A DNA stretch of 35,413 nt from an uncultured Anderseniella sp. (GTDB lineage: Bacteria > Pseudomonadota > Alphaproteobacteria > Rhizobiales > Aestuariivirgaceae), in NCBI GenBank assembly GCA_938039915.1, contig CALHUA010000074.1, positions 1 through 35,413 of the forward strand. The letters run 5' to 3'. Shown here one piece after another: positions 26,375 through 33,892 of the stretch. The stretch's first letter is position 1, and every line of letters begins with the position of its first letter. The position numbers were made by a program, and so were the translations under genes. The notes below the pieces were generated by a model, which was not told where the DNA came from, ran no database searches, and saw only the letters and a program-made list of their open reading frames with translations.

Positions 26375-27481
26375 TCAGATCAGGGGTGCCGTATTGGTGG
26401 CTGTTGCCCAGAACAATAATCCGCCGACGCAGGCGATGAACAGCCCACCCATCAGCTTCAGACCAAAGGCGGTCCGATCCAGCCACACGGCGTTGTGACC
26501 GGCGTACTTCAAGGCCAGATCCCGTGATTTTACCGCGAGACAGGCAATGATCGAAACCGTAATGGCGGTGCCCAGTGCCATGACAAAGGTCGCTGCCACA
26601 CCTGCCCAGTACAGACCCAGTGCCGAGGAAAACAGCAATACCAGAATACCGCCGGTGCACGGCCTGATGCCCACGGCAAAGGCGATGGTTACGGCCTTCC
26701 AGATATCCACCGGTTGATCGAGTTCTTTCGCCGACGGCATATGCGCATGGCCGCAGCCGCAATCGGCTCCGTGATCATGATCATGGTGGTGCTCGTGATG
26801 ATGTGCGTGGAGATGCTCCTGGTGATGGAGATGATCATGGGCCGGAGCCGTCGAAACAGCCGCAATTGACACCAGGCGTGGGCGCATGGCCTGCCAGACC
26901 AGCCAAAGGCCGGTCAAGGCAATCAGCCCGTAACTGGTTGCTTCCAGTGCAATCGCCATGGACTTGGCCGTGCTCGCTGCAGCCGACACTGTCAGCAACA
27001 GGGCCGATACCAGTACAACGGCAGTGATCGCCTGAAAAAAGGCCGCCATGAACGAGATCATCACGCCCCGTTTCAGCTGACGCTCGTTGGCCAACAGCCA
27101 GGCGGATACCACGGCCTTGCCATGGCCGGGACCTGCGGCATGCAGGATGCCATAGACGAAACTGAGGGCCATCAGGGTCAGGGCCGCAGACCACGCAGAT
27201 CCGCGTTTCATCTCCGAGAGGGCCGATGACATCTTTCCGTAAAACGCACGCTGCTGCGCCTTGATCCATTCGACCGGTTCACCGGTCAGGGTTGGTGCAA
27301 TATTTGCACCGTCGGCACTCTCTCGGCGCTGCAGCAGGAGCTGCCCCGGTTTCACCTTGGAGGGTTGGGCTGCATCAGACTGTGCAATGATAACAGGTCC
27401 GGACGGGTTGGCATGTGCGGTGTGCCATCCGGGCAGCAACGCTGCAGCAAATACGAGCAGGACAAGAAAAATGCGGATCAA
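26375..27481 (-). CDS. NicO/RcnA-type nickel-cobalt exporter with His-Cys loop
   Basis: This 368-residue polytopic protein of the NicO family has a signal-like N-terminus, a first helix block with HAAGPGHGKAVVSAWLL (residues 114-130) and a second with FAVGIRPCTGGILVLLFSSALGL (268-290). Both are diagnostic metal-transport motifs. Between them, at residues 215-247, is a loop with about 16 His residues plus GADCGCGHAH, a likely cytoplasmic or periplasmic metal-sensing or metal-delivery loop. RcnA relatives export excess Ni and Co. The gene lies between DUF1007 (15 bases upstream) and the exported FAH-fold gene (12 bases downstream), so all three form an operon. Zn transport has also been proposed for DUF1007-linked members, so the metal is open. 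Confidence 0.88.
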   Translation of the reverse strand: MIRIFLVLLVFAAALLPGWHTAHANPSGPVIIAQSDAAQPSKVKPGQLLLQRRESADGANIAPTLTGEPVEWIKAQQRAFYGKMSSALSEMKRGSAWSAALTLMALSFVYGILHAAGPGHGKAVVSAWLLANERQLKRGVMISFMAAFFQAITAVVLVSALLLTVSAAASTAKSMAIALEATSYGLIALTGLWLVWQAMRPRLVSIAAVSTAPAHDHLHHQEHLHAHHHEHHHDHDHGADCGCGHAHMPSAKELDQPVDIWKAVTIAFAVGIRPCTGGILVLLFSSALGLYWAGVAATFVMALGTAITVSIIACLAVKSRDLALKYAGHNAVWLDRTAFGLKLMGGLFIACVGGLLFWATATNTAPLI

Positions 27482-27496
27482 GGAAGCCTCTTGCGG

Positions 27497-28186
27497 TTAG
27501 CTTGCTGCCGGCTCACAGGAAACCGAAACAGGTTGGGCGAACAACGAACCAAAGTCCTGCGGCTGCTCCGGTTGCCAGTCAACAGGTTTATCCGCCAGCT
27601 CCTGTCTGGTCTGCTCGATGCTTTCGTCGAAGGCCACTGTGCCGACATTGATTTTGCAGCCTTTGGGCAACTTGCCAATGGCAGAAACCGTTTCACCCTT
27701 GATATAGTCAAAGGCAATGAAAAAATCCGGATCGTAAATCTTGTAATTAAAGTTTGCCGTCTTCAGGTCTATCGGCGCTGCAAACGGAACAACAAAGATC
27801 ATCGACAACCGGCCCTGGTCATTTATCCGCTGGCCATACTCGGTGACATCGGCATATGGGATGTCCTTGCCGTTCGATTTGGCAAAGGTAAAATACCGGA
27901 ATTCTTTCAGCGCCTTGATGTTTTCGTCCACAACCGGCTGCAGCTCGGCAGCGGTATAGACGCCGTCCTTGTCGGCATCCATGCCTTCGATCGCTGCTTC
28001 GGTATAGCCCTGGTCGAAAATCCACTCTACGTGGATGCCGGTTGCCCGACTTTGCTCATCCAGCATGATATCCGCCCGCATTTCTGACCAGACATGCGGA
28101 TGGGCGGCGGCGCCAGGCGAACAAGCCAGGGCAGCAATCACCAAGCCAGTACAGGCAGCACTGTGTTTTGTCGACAATACGGTCAT
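27497..28186 (-). CDS. DUF1007 family periplasmic protein
   Basis: This 229-residue exported protein has a signal peptide (TGLVIAALACSPGAAAHPHVW; cut before HPHVW). DUF1007 features seen are the mature N-terminal HPHVWSEM, an EF-hand-like DADKDGVYTAAEL, and FRYFTFAKSNGKDI. Proteins of this type are almost always encoded next to NicO-type metal exporters and may bind metal in the periplasm. ATG 28186 is chosen because it begins the signal peptide; the frame stays open 19 codons further upstream. It heads the three-gene operon. Confidence 0.88.
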   Translation of the reverse strand: MTVLSTKHSAACTGLVIAALACSPGAAAHPHVWSEMRADIMLDEQSRATGIHVEWIFDQGYTEAAIEGMDADKDGVYTAAELQPVVDENIKALKEFRYFTFAKSNGKDIPYADVTEYGQRINDQGRLSMIFVVPFAAPIDLKTANFNYKIYDPDFFIAFDYIKGETVSAIGKLPKGCKINVGTVAFDESIEQTRQELADKPVDWQPEQPQDFGSLFAQPVSVSCEPAAS

Positions 28187-28518
28187 GATGCGTTCCGTTC
28201 TCGAGAAGCCGGAAATACCAGTATTAGCCGCCGTTTGCAGCAAAAACGTGATTTGTCATTTGCATTATTGCGCAACAGTCTTGATTTGCAAATTAACTTT
28301 GACACAGGTTGAACAGCGGTATGGGTGGTCTTGAACAGGGGCTTGGCGCCGGAAACCTGCATAAACCCGCGATTTGCCAGCCTGACCACAACGTCCAGGG
28401 AACGGTCATGGTCTAACGTATATGTGACAGTGAAATGCCCGCTTGACTGTTGCATCCCGGCGCATTTACCAGCACTTTCGGGCGGAATTACCCGAACACG
28501 GTTTCAGGCAAGGAAAAC
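28187..28518. other. 332-base divergent gap between DUF1007 and ccdA; possible small ORF
   Basis: No recognisable gene, RNA or strong promoter is seen here. A minus-strand frame from ATG 28455 to TGA 28183 would encode 90 residues (QQSSGHFTVTYTLDHDRSL...). Its stop overlaps the DUF1007 start as ATGA, which could mean translational coupling. However it has no ribosome-binding site, and its last 45 residues are very basic and look non-coding. On the plus strand, a TTGACA near 28299 has no good partner -10. The gap probably holds the two divergent promoters. Confidence 0.4.
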
Positions 28519-29292
28519 ATGGGACTGGACGTATCGATATGGGCGGCATTCTTTGCCGGACTGCTGAGTTTTCTGAGCCCGTGCGTATTGCCGCTGGTGC
28601 CGCCTTACCTGTGCTTCATTGCCGGCACATCGCTGGAAGAATTGACGGGAGAAGCTGAAACCGACGGCGCGGTACAGCGCCGGGCACTGGCGGCTTCTGT
28701 CCTGTTCGTGCTGGGATTTTCGACCGTCTTCATCGCGCTGGGCGCATCCGCCAGTGTGATCGGCCAGTGGCTCAGGGAGGCGACCACCTGGGAAATCACC
28801 ATCGGCAGCATGAATTTCCCGGTTCTGACTTCGGTGGCCGGTGTCATCATCATCATCATGGGCCTGCACTTTCTCGGTGCGTTCCGCATCGGCTTCCTGT
28901 CGCGTGAAGTGCGCTATCAGCAAGACGCAAAGCCGGTCGGGCTGTTCGGTGCCTATGCCATCGGACTTGCCTTTGCACTTGGGTGGACACCGTGCATCGG
29001 GCCCGTTCTGGCCGCCATCCTCACCGTGGCCGGTTCGGCTGACAGTGTGACAAAGGGAGCAGGATTGCTGGCGATATACTCTGCCGGGCTCGGTGTGCCG
29101 TTCCTGCTGGCGGCCGTTGCCATGCCGCAGTTCCTCGTTTTCATGAAGAAGTTTCGCCGCCATCTCGGTCTGGTCGAAAAGACCATGGGCGGCATGCTGG
29201 TGGTCACAGGCGTACTGTTCCTCACCGGAACGTTTACCGCGCTGTCCTACTGGATGATCGAAACTTTCCCCGGCCTTGCAACCTTGGGCTAG
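28519..29292 (+). CDS. ccdA: Cytochrome c biogenesis protein CcdA
   Basis: This 257-residue membrane protein of the CcdA/DsbD-transmembrane family moves reducing power from cytoplasmic thioredoxin to periplasmic thiol proteins used in cytochrome c maturation. The active Cys pair is Cys22 in FLSPCVLPLVPPYL and Cys159 in LGWTPCIGPVLAAIL. Six hydrophobic segments are visible. ATG 28519 is taken because it begins the first helix and has AGGAAA just before; an upstream ATG at 28450 adds non-hydrophobic residues and is rejected. The gene is 38 bases upstream of the DUF6489 gene on the same strand. No ccm or thioredoxin-like partner is adjacent. Confidence 0.92.
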   Translation: MGLDVSIWAAFFAGLLSFLSPCVLPLVPPYLCFIAGTSLEELTGEAETDGAVQRRALAASVLFVLGFSTVFIALGASASVIGQWLREATTWEITIGSMNFPVLTSVAGVIIIIMGLHFLGAFRIGFLSREVRYQQDAKPVGLFGAYAIGLAFALGWTPCIGPVLAAILTVAGSADSVTKGAGLLAIYSAGLGVPFLLAAVAMPQFLVFMKKFRRHLGLVEKTMGGMLVVTGVLFLTGTFTALSYWMIETFPGLATLG

Positions 29293-29330
29293 ACTTGTTT
29301 CCATTCGCCTGAATTGGAATGGAGATTGCC

Positions 29331-29585
29331 ATGAAAATTACCGTCGACATCGACTGCACGCCGGAAGAGGCGCGTACCTTCTTTGGCCTGCCTGACGTGC
29401 AGCCGATGCAGAAGGCCATGATGGCCAAGATGCAGACGCAGATGGAAAGCCAGATGGACCAGCTCGACCCAACCGAAATCATGAAAACCTGGATGACACC
29501 GGGCATCGAAGGTTTTGGCCAGATCCAGAAAGCCATGTGGGCGGCAGCGACCAGCGGCCAGCCGACGAAACCAGGCAAGGACTAG
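29331..29585 (+). CDS. DUF6489 family small protein
   Basis: This 84-residue soluble protein begins KITVDIDCTPEEARTFFGLPDV and has a Met/Gln-rich helical middle (MQKAMMAKMQTQMESQMDQL), followed by a Gly-rich end. This matches small alphaproteobacterial proteins of the DUF6489 type, whose function is unknown. ATG 29331 is preferred over ATG 29319 because GGAG lies about 6 bases upstream of it. It follows ccdA and converges on the PPK2 gene. Confidence 0.82.
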   Translation: MKITVDIDCTPEEARTFFGLPDVQPMQKAMMAKMQTQMESQMDQLDPTEIMKTWMTPGIEGFGQIQKAMWAAATSGQPTKPGKD

Positions 29586-29606
29586 GGGCAGGACCTGTAA
29601 TCGCAT

Positions 29607-30482
29607 TTAGACCAGATGGTGAATTTCCGGAACAAACGTCTGTTCGTCCATCGGCGGGCGGACGTAACCGGCTTGCTCCGGCCTTTCTTCCAACTCGACG
29701 GTATTTGGCGTGACGTCTTCGTATGGGATCAATGACAGCAAGTGACTGATGCAGTTTAGGCGAGCGTGTTTCTTGACATCGGAGGCCACGACATACCATG
29801 GCGCCTGTTTGATGTCGGTATGGGCAAACATCATGTCCTTGGCTTTTGAATAGTCGACCCAACGTTTTCGGCTTTCCAGGTCCATCGGGCTCAGCTTCCA
29901 GCGTTTCGTCGGATCTGTCAGGCGTTTTTGAAACCGGCGCTCCTGCTCCTCATCACTTACCGAAAACCAGTATTTTATGAGCTGGATACCAGCGCGTACC
30001 AGCATGCGCTCAAACTCGGGACAGCTGCGCATGAATTCCCGATATTCTTCATCTTTGCAAAATCCCATGACGCGTTCGACACCGGCGCGATTGTACCAGG
30101 ACCGGTCAAAGATAACGATCTCCCCGGCTGCAGGTAAATACGGCACATAGCGTTGGAAGTACCATTGGGTTTTTTCCCGCTCCGTCGGCGCCGGTAAAGC
30201 GACGACATGGCAGATGCGCGGATTCAGGGCTTCGGTGATACGCTTTATGGTACCACCCTTGCCGGCTGCATCCCGGCCCTCGAACACGATGGCCACCCTG
30301 TGGCCGGTTTGCTTCACCCACTCCTGCAGTTTCACCAGTTCGATCTGTTGCTGGGTCAGCGCCTTTTCATAGGCGGCGTTGGATATTTTTTTGGAGTTTT
30401 CTCCGCCTCGCTTACCTGATTTGGTTCCGTCGCCAGGTTCATGCGAATTGCTTGCAGGTTTTGTATCAACGCCTTTTGCCAT
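29607..30482 (-). CDS. ppk2: Polyphosphate kinase 2 (PPK2)
   Basis: This 291-residue PPK2 protein would transfer phosphate between polyphosphate and nucleoside diphosphates. Walker A EGRDAAGKGG is at about residues 68-77 and the Walker B/DRS motif IFDRSWYNRAG at 124-134. The lid module is VSDEEQERRFQKRLTDPTKRWKLSPMDLESRKRW, and the length suits the one-domain class I group. Start choice is ATG 30482 rather than ATG 30488, because GGGAGG lies 8 bases before the former and only 2 before the latter. The first 40 residues are Lys/Gly-rich and disordered. It is apparently monocistronic. Confidence 0.93.
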   Translation of the reverse strand: MAKGVDTKPASNSHEPGDGTKSGKRGGENSKKISNAAYEKALTQQQIELVKLQEWVKQTGHRVAIVFEGRDAAGKGGTIKRITEALNPRICHVVALPAPTEREKTQWYFQRYVPYLPAAGEIVIFDRSWYNRAGVERVMGFCKDEEYREFMRSCPEFERMLVRAGIQLIKYWFSVSDEEQERRFQKRLTDPTKRWKLSPMDLESRKRWVDYSKAKDMMFAHTDIKQAPWYVVASDVKKHARLNCISHLLSLIPYEDVTPNTVELEERPEQAGYVRPPMDEQTFVPEIHHLV

Positions 30483-30588
30483 ACCCATTTCCTCCCATGT
30501 TTTCCTCTACGGCAACACAGCAAGGGTATGAAGGTCAAGCAAGGCATGGCAGTGAGGCCTGGTCGATTGCAGATTGAAGCAGCAATCC

Positions 30589-31458
30589 TTACTCTGCTGC
30601 GATCGATGATTGCCGGACCATGTAGACCGTCTGGCCATCAAGTCGAAGGGTGTGACCGGCTGTTGAACGTTCGTAGTCAGGCAGGACGTCGAGCGATGGC
30701 CACAGGCCGGATTCCAGGCTGTCGGCATAGCCATATGGCAAACCTTGCGTTCTGATACGTGTGGCAGCAGCTGACGCGTCAAACGCGACCGCATGATGAG
30801 TGATGCTGAGGCCGCCCGGTTCAGGCGCCAGCAGCGACGCCCAGACCCGGCTGGTGCCGTCGTTGGCGGGCATGCCCAGCGCGCCGGAATTGTGCCAGCA
30901 GCGGTTGCCGATGAACCTGGTGAACGGTATGCCGGCGTGACCTGCGATCACCAGGTCGACGCCTGACTTATCCAGCTCGGGTTCAAATTCGGCATCTGGC
31001 AATGAATCGAACATGAAGCGGTTGGTCTGCTGGACAGAGCCATGCACAACTCTCGCCAATATGCCGCCCATCGAGAATGTCAGGTGCGCAGGCAGAGCAG
31101 CCATCCACTGCCTGCTGTCCGCAGACAGTGTCGCCACCGCGTGGGCATACCAGCGCACGGATGCTGCATCACACGCAGAGCCGTGTTCATATCCGCATCC
31201 GCAATCTGCGCCACCCAGTACGATCTGTTCTTCCACATTGCCCTTGATGGCGTGCCAGCGGCGTGCGGACAGAAACTGCACCGATGCTTCAGAGTCGGCG
31301 CAATAGGCGACCGCGTCACCGCTGTGAATGACGCAAGCGTCAGCGATGCCGAGCGTGGACTGCAAGTCGGCCAGCGCCTCAAGCGCCTGCAGGTTGCCAT
31401 AGGCACCGCCACAGATCAGCACCGGTTCGGTGAAATTTCCCAGATCAGCAGTTTTCAC
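30589..31458 (-). CDS. Metallophosphoesterase-family protein with degraded metal motifs, in the nitrile hydratase operon
   Basis: This 289-residue protein has the calcineurin-like phosphoesterase layout: ICGGAYGNLQALEAL (residues 15-29), HSGDAVAYC (45-53), IKGNVEEQ (71-78), VVHGS (137-141), VIAGHAGIPF (170-179), and HNSGALGMPANDG near 189-201. Key ligands are altered: motif I DxHGN reads GAYGN (Asp18 to Gly, His20 to Tyr), GNH reads GNV, and GHTH reads GHAG. It therefore probably lacks the normal di-metal phosphatase site. A Cys-rich insert GADCGCGYEHGSAC is at about residues 83-96. It starts 6 bases after the nitrile hydratase activator gene, so it is the fourth gene of the operon. Its role there is unknown; a metal-delivery or assembly role is only inference. 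Confidence 0.8.
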   Translation of the reverse strand: MKTADLGNFTEPVLICGGAYGNLQALEALADLQSTLGIADACVIHSGDAVAYCADSEASVQFLSARRWHAIKGNVEEQIVLGGADCGCGYEHGSACDAASVRWYAHAVATLSADSRQWMAALPAHLTFSMGGILARVVHGSVQQTNRFMFDSLPDAEFEPELDKSGVDLVIAGHAGIPFTRFIGNRCWHNSGALGMPANDGTSRVWASLLAPEPGGLSITHHAVAFDASAAATRIRTQGLPYGYADSLESGLWPSLDVLPDYERSTAGHTLRLDGQTVYMVRQSSIAAE

Positions 31459-31464
31459 GATCGG

Positions 31465-31824
31465 TCAGGTCCGTGTCTCGGCGCCGAGTTCTATCGGGCT
31501 GCCGTGTGGCGTGGCTTTGGCCGCCCGGTCCCAGGCATCCTTGCGCTCAAGGCGTTCGGTTTTGCTCAATGCGCCCTTTTGCTGGGTGATGTTCTCAAGC
31601 GCGGCCAGCCAGCGCAGGTAGTAGTTTTCCGCTGCATCGTCGGGGCCGGCGGCGGCAATCTCTTCGCTCAGTGCAGCAGCCCATTCGACCCAGGTAAACA
31701 GGCCTTGTTCATGCAGTTTGACGGTCATGGCGAAGGCCTGGGCCTGCCAGGGTTCGGCAAAAACCGGTTCATTGGCTTCGGTCACCAGGCCGGGCAGTCG
31801 TCTGACATCTTCAGGCAGGGACAA
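31465..31824 (-). CDS. Nitrile hydratase accessory (activator) protein
   Basis: This 119-residue small protein has the fold of the N-terminal half of nitrile hydratase beta, as in P14K/NhlE activators that help load cobalt into the alpha subunit. Family marks are EANEPVFAEPWQAQAFAMTVKLHEQGLFTWVEWAAALSEEI and AENYYLRWLAALE. The start is a TTG at 31824: GGGAG lies about 5 bases upstream. This start overlaps the beta subunit stop by 14 bases, so translation is probably coupled. An upstream extension exists but is antisense-like overlap with beta and was rejected. Confidence 0.87.
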   Translation of the reverse strand: MSLPEDVRRLPGLVTEANEPVFAEPWQAQAFAMTVKLHEQGLFTWVEWAAALSEEIAAAGPDDAAENYYLRWLAALENITQQKGALSKTERLERKDAWDRAAKATPHGSPIELGAETRT

Positions 31825-32473
31825 GGTAGCTCTCCCACAGGTCGGCGTGCATGCAGTCATTGGCCGGGGCATCTGTGCCCCACAGTTCACGGGCTGCAAA
31901 TTTCACCGTATAGAGATGCTGTGGGTTTTCGCCCTTGCCGTGCGCGTTGGTGTCCGGAAACACGTGACCTTTATGCCAGGCGACGATTTCACCTTCGCAG
32001 CCTCGCAGATATCTTGGCAGCCGTGTATGGCCCTCCGGGTTCATGCGTATGGCGCGCACCTTGTGGCCGATTTTGAATTTCGGCGCGGTGTCGAGGTCAC
32101 GCGATGCCGGTCCGCCCTTTGCCAGGATTGCGGCGACTTCATCTGCGCCCACAGGGTCACGATGCAAATCGCGCGGTGTCACTTCCTGGCGGCCCAGATG
32201 CACTTCACCGGGCACCACGAACCCGGTGTCCAGCATCAGCTTGGTCAGGCCTTCGGTCCAGATCTGGTAATAGCTGGAGGTCATGTACTTGGCAGGGTGC
32301 ATGCTTTCACGCGCATGGCGGCCCTGGTCAATGTTCCACTGGCCGTAAAACCCCATGGCAAGCGTCAGCGCAAAGGCGCGCTTTTCCCACTCGGCATGAA
32401 ACACTGGCTCGTCAGTTTCCGGGTCTATGGGCCCGAGGCCGTGGACGCCGCCGAGATCCTGCCCGCCGTTCAT
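31811..32473 (-). CDS. nthB: Nitrile hydratase beta subunit
   Basis: This 220-residue beta subunit of nitrile hydratase, the enzyme that turns nitriles into amides, opens with [16 protein letters not shown], the usual beta start. The helical part has [27 protein letters not shown] and [19 protein letters not shown]. The C-terminal SH3-like barrel has [47 protein letters not shown], where the conserved Arg residues help shape the metal site, and [13 protein letters not shown]. Its ATG overlaps the alpha stop (ATGA), typical of this operon. Confidence 0.95.
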   Translation of the reverse strand: MNGGQDLGGVHGLGPIDPETDEPVFHAEWEKRAFALTLAMGFYGQWNIDQGRHARESMHPAKYMTSSYYQIWTEGLTKLMLDTGFVVPGEVHLGRQEVTPRDLHRDPVGADEVAAILAKGGPASRDLDTAPKFKIGHKVRAIRMNPEGHTRLPRYLRGCEGEIVAWHKGHVFPDTNAHGKGENPQHLYTVKFAARELWGTDAPANDCMHADLWESYLVPA

Positions 32474-33111
32474 GACGTCACCTCATCAGGCGTCAGTGCG
32501 AGACCGGTGCCGATCATGGAATTGCGGGTGACCAGCGTTGCCAGCCGGTCTTCGCTCCAGCCCTCGGTTCCTTCAGGCCGTTGCGGCACGACCAGATACC
32601 TCACCTCAGCGGTGGAATCCCATACCTTCACGCCGACGTTTTCTGGCAGTTGTACGCCAAACTCGGCCAACACACCGCGCGGGTCGGAGACGGCCCGGGA
32701 CCGGTAGGGCGGCGCCTTGTACCAGACCGGCGGCAGCCCCAGGACCGGCCATGGATAACACGAACACAGCGTGCAAACGACCATGTTGTGGGTGTCCTCG
32801 GTGTTTATCGCCGCCACCATATGCTCACCCTGGCGGCCGATGAAGCCCATATCGGCGATGGCGTTGGTGGCGTCGGTGCGCAGTTTTTCCATGAAGCCTG
32901 CATCGCTCCAGGCTTTGGCGACCACCTGCGCGCCGTTGCGCGGGCCGACCCGGGTTTCATAGGTTTCGATCAGTTCATCGAGGGCTGCCGGGTCTACATA
33001 GCCCTTTTCCACCAGCAGGCTTTCCAGCGCCTTGACCCTGAGCGCGGTCTCGGACAGCTCGGAATGCTCACCTTCGTGATGGTGGTGATCGTGATTATGG
33101 TCGTGTGCCAT
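32470..33111 (-). CDS. nthA: Cobalt-type nitrile hydratase alpha subunit with His-rich N-terminus
   Basis: This 213-residue alpha subunit carries the low-spin metal centre in [15 protein letters not shown] (Cys113, Cys116, Ser117, Cys118). Thr in CTLCSC marks the cobalt form; iron enzymes have Ser there. The N-terminus [16 protein letters not shown] holds eight His in 16 residues, which could help gather cobalt. Further family stretches are [20 protein letters not shown] and [23 protein letters not shown] 33111 is preferred to the upstream 33153 start. It heads the alpha-beta-activator-phosphoesterase operon; no amidase gene is in the window. Confidence 0.95.
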   Translation of the reverse strand: MAHDHNHDHHHHEGEHSELSETALRVKALESLLVEKGYVDPAALDELIETYETRVGPRNGAQVVAKAWSDAGFMEKLRTDATNAIADMGFIGRQGEHMVAAINTEDTHNMVVCTLCSCYPWPVLGLPPVWYKAPPYRSRAVSDPRGVLAEFGVQLPENVGVKVWDSTAEVRYLVVPQRPEGTEGWSEDRLATLVTRNSMIGTGLALTPDEVTS

Positions 33112-33127
33112 ATGGTGGGTTACTCTC

Positions 33128-33157
33128 TTGATTGAACGGGCATCATACTGCAATCAA
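33128..33157. promoter_or_regulatory. Inverted repeat between nitrile hydratase and dehalogenase genes
   Basis: TTGATTG (33128-33134) and CAATCAA (33151-33157) form a 7-base inverted repeat with a 16-base gap, in the 88-base space between two divergent operons. It could be an operator acting on either. No regulator gene is next to it. Confidence 0.3.
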
Positions 33158-33199
33158 CTCAGCAGACTAACAACTCACAAATTTACAAGGAAACCCAAC

Positions 33200-33883
33200 A
33201 TGGCTGTGAAACTTGAGGGCATCAAGGCATGTGTGTTCGATGCCTATGGCACACTGCTGAACGTCCATGCCCCGGTGGCGCAACTGTCGTCACGTATCGG
33301 AAAAGACGCAGACGCGGTTTCCAAACTCTGGCGGCAGAAACAGCTGGAGTACACATGGCTGCGATCGCTGATGAAGGCATATGTTCCGTTCTGGCAGATC
33401 ACCGGCGATGCGCTTGACTACGCACTTGAAACGTTTGCCATCGAGGATCAGGCCCTGCGCGATGACCTGATGGAGCTGTACCTGCATCTGGCGGCCTATG
33501 ATGATGCGGTTGTCTGTCTCAAGGCCCTGAAAGAGCTGGGTGTCGGCACCGCCATCCTGTCCAACGGATCTCCGGACATGCTGGGCGCGGCGGCGAAATC
33601 GTCCGGGATCGATGCTTATCTGGATGAAAACATCTCGGTGGCCGATGTCGGTATCTTCAAGCCGGACGCGCGTGTCTACCAGCAGGCGGTGGACCGCATG
33701 GGCGTGGCGGAGAGATCTGAAATCTGTTTCGTGTCGGCCAACACATGGGATGCACAAGCATCGAAAAATTTTGGATTCCAGGTTGCCCGCATCGACCGCT
33801 ACGGCCTCAAGGATGACCGCATTCCCGGCACGCCCGACATGCTGCTCGACAGCCTGGAAGAGCTGCCCGGGGTGGTGAGGTAG
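33200..33883 (+). CDS. (S)-2-haloacid dehalogenase, type II
   Basis: This 227-residue HAD-superfamily enzyme of the L-2-haloacid dehalogenase group would hydrolyse 2-haloalkanoic acids to hydroxy acids and halide. Active-site residues match those known for L-DEX: the nucleophile Asp14 and Thr18 in FDAYGTLL, the halide-accepting Arg45 in KLWRQKQLEYTW, Ser121-Asn122 in ILSNGSP, Lys154 and Tyr160 in FKPDARVYQ, and Ser179, Asn181 and Asp184 in FVSANTWDA. With Arg45 present this is more than a generic HAD phosphatase. ATG 33200 with AAGG upstream is the chosen start. The GST gene follows 9 bases later. Confidence 0.92.
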   Translation: MAVKLEGIKACVFDAYGTLLNVHAPVAQLSSRIGKDADAVSKLWRQKQLEYTWLRSLMKAYVPFWQITGDALDYALETFAIEDQALRDDLMELYLHLAAYDDAVVCLKALKELGVGTAILSNGSPDMLGAAAKSSGIDAYLDENISVADVGIFKPDARVYQQAVDRMGVAERSEICFVSANTWDAQASKNFGFQVARIDRYGLKDDRIPGTPDMLLDSLEELPGVVR

Positions 33884-33892
33884 CAACGCAAA

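Noticed and set aside
28187-28518. Zur- or NikR-type operator upstream of the DUF1007-nicO operon
   Set aside because: The AT-rich TTGCATTATTGCGCAA stretch is not clearly symmetrical and matches no consensus I could defend.
31042-32707. Long plus-strand frames opposite the nitrile hydratase operon
   Set aside because: They are antisense to the well-supported alpha, beta, activator and phosphoesterase genes and have no recognisable domain.
33112-33199. Cobalamin riboswitch before the nitrile hydratase operon
   Set aside because: The 88-base gap is too short and has no B12-box-like sequence.
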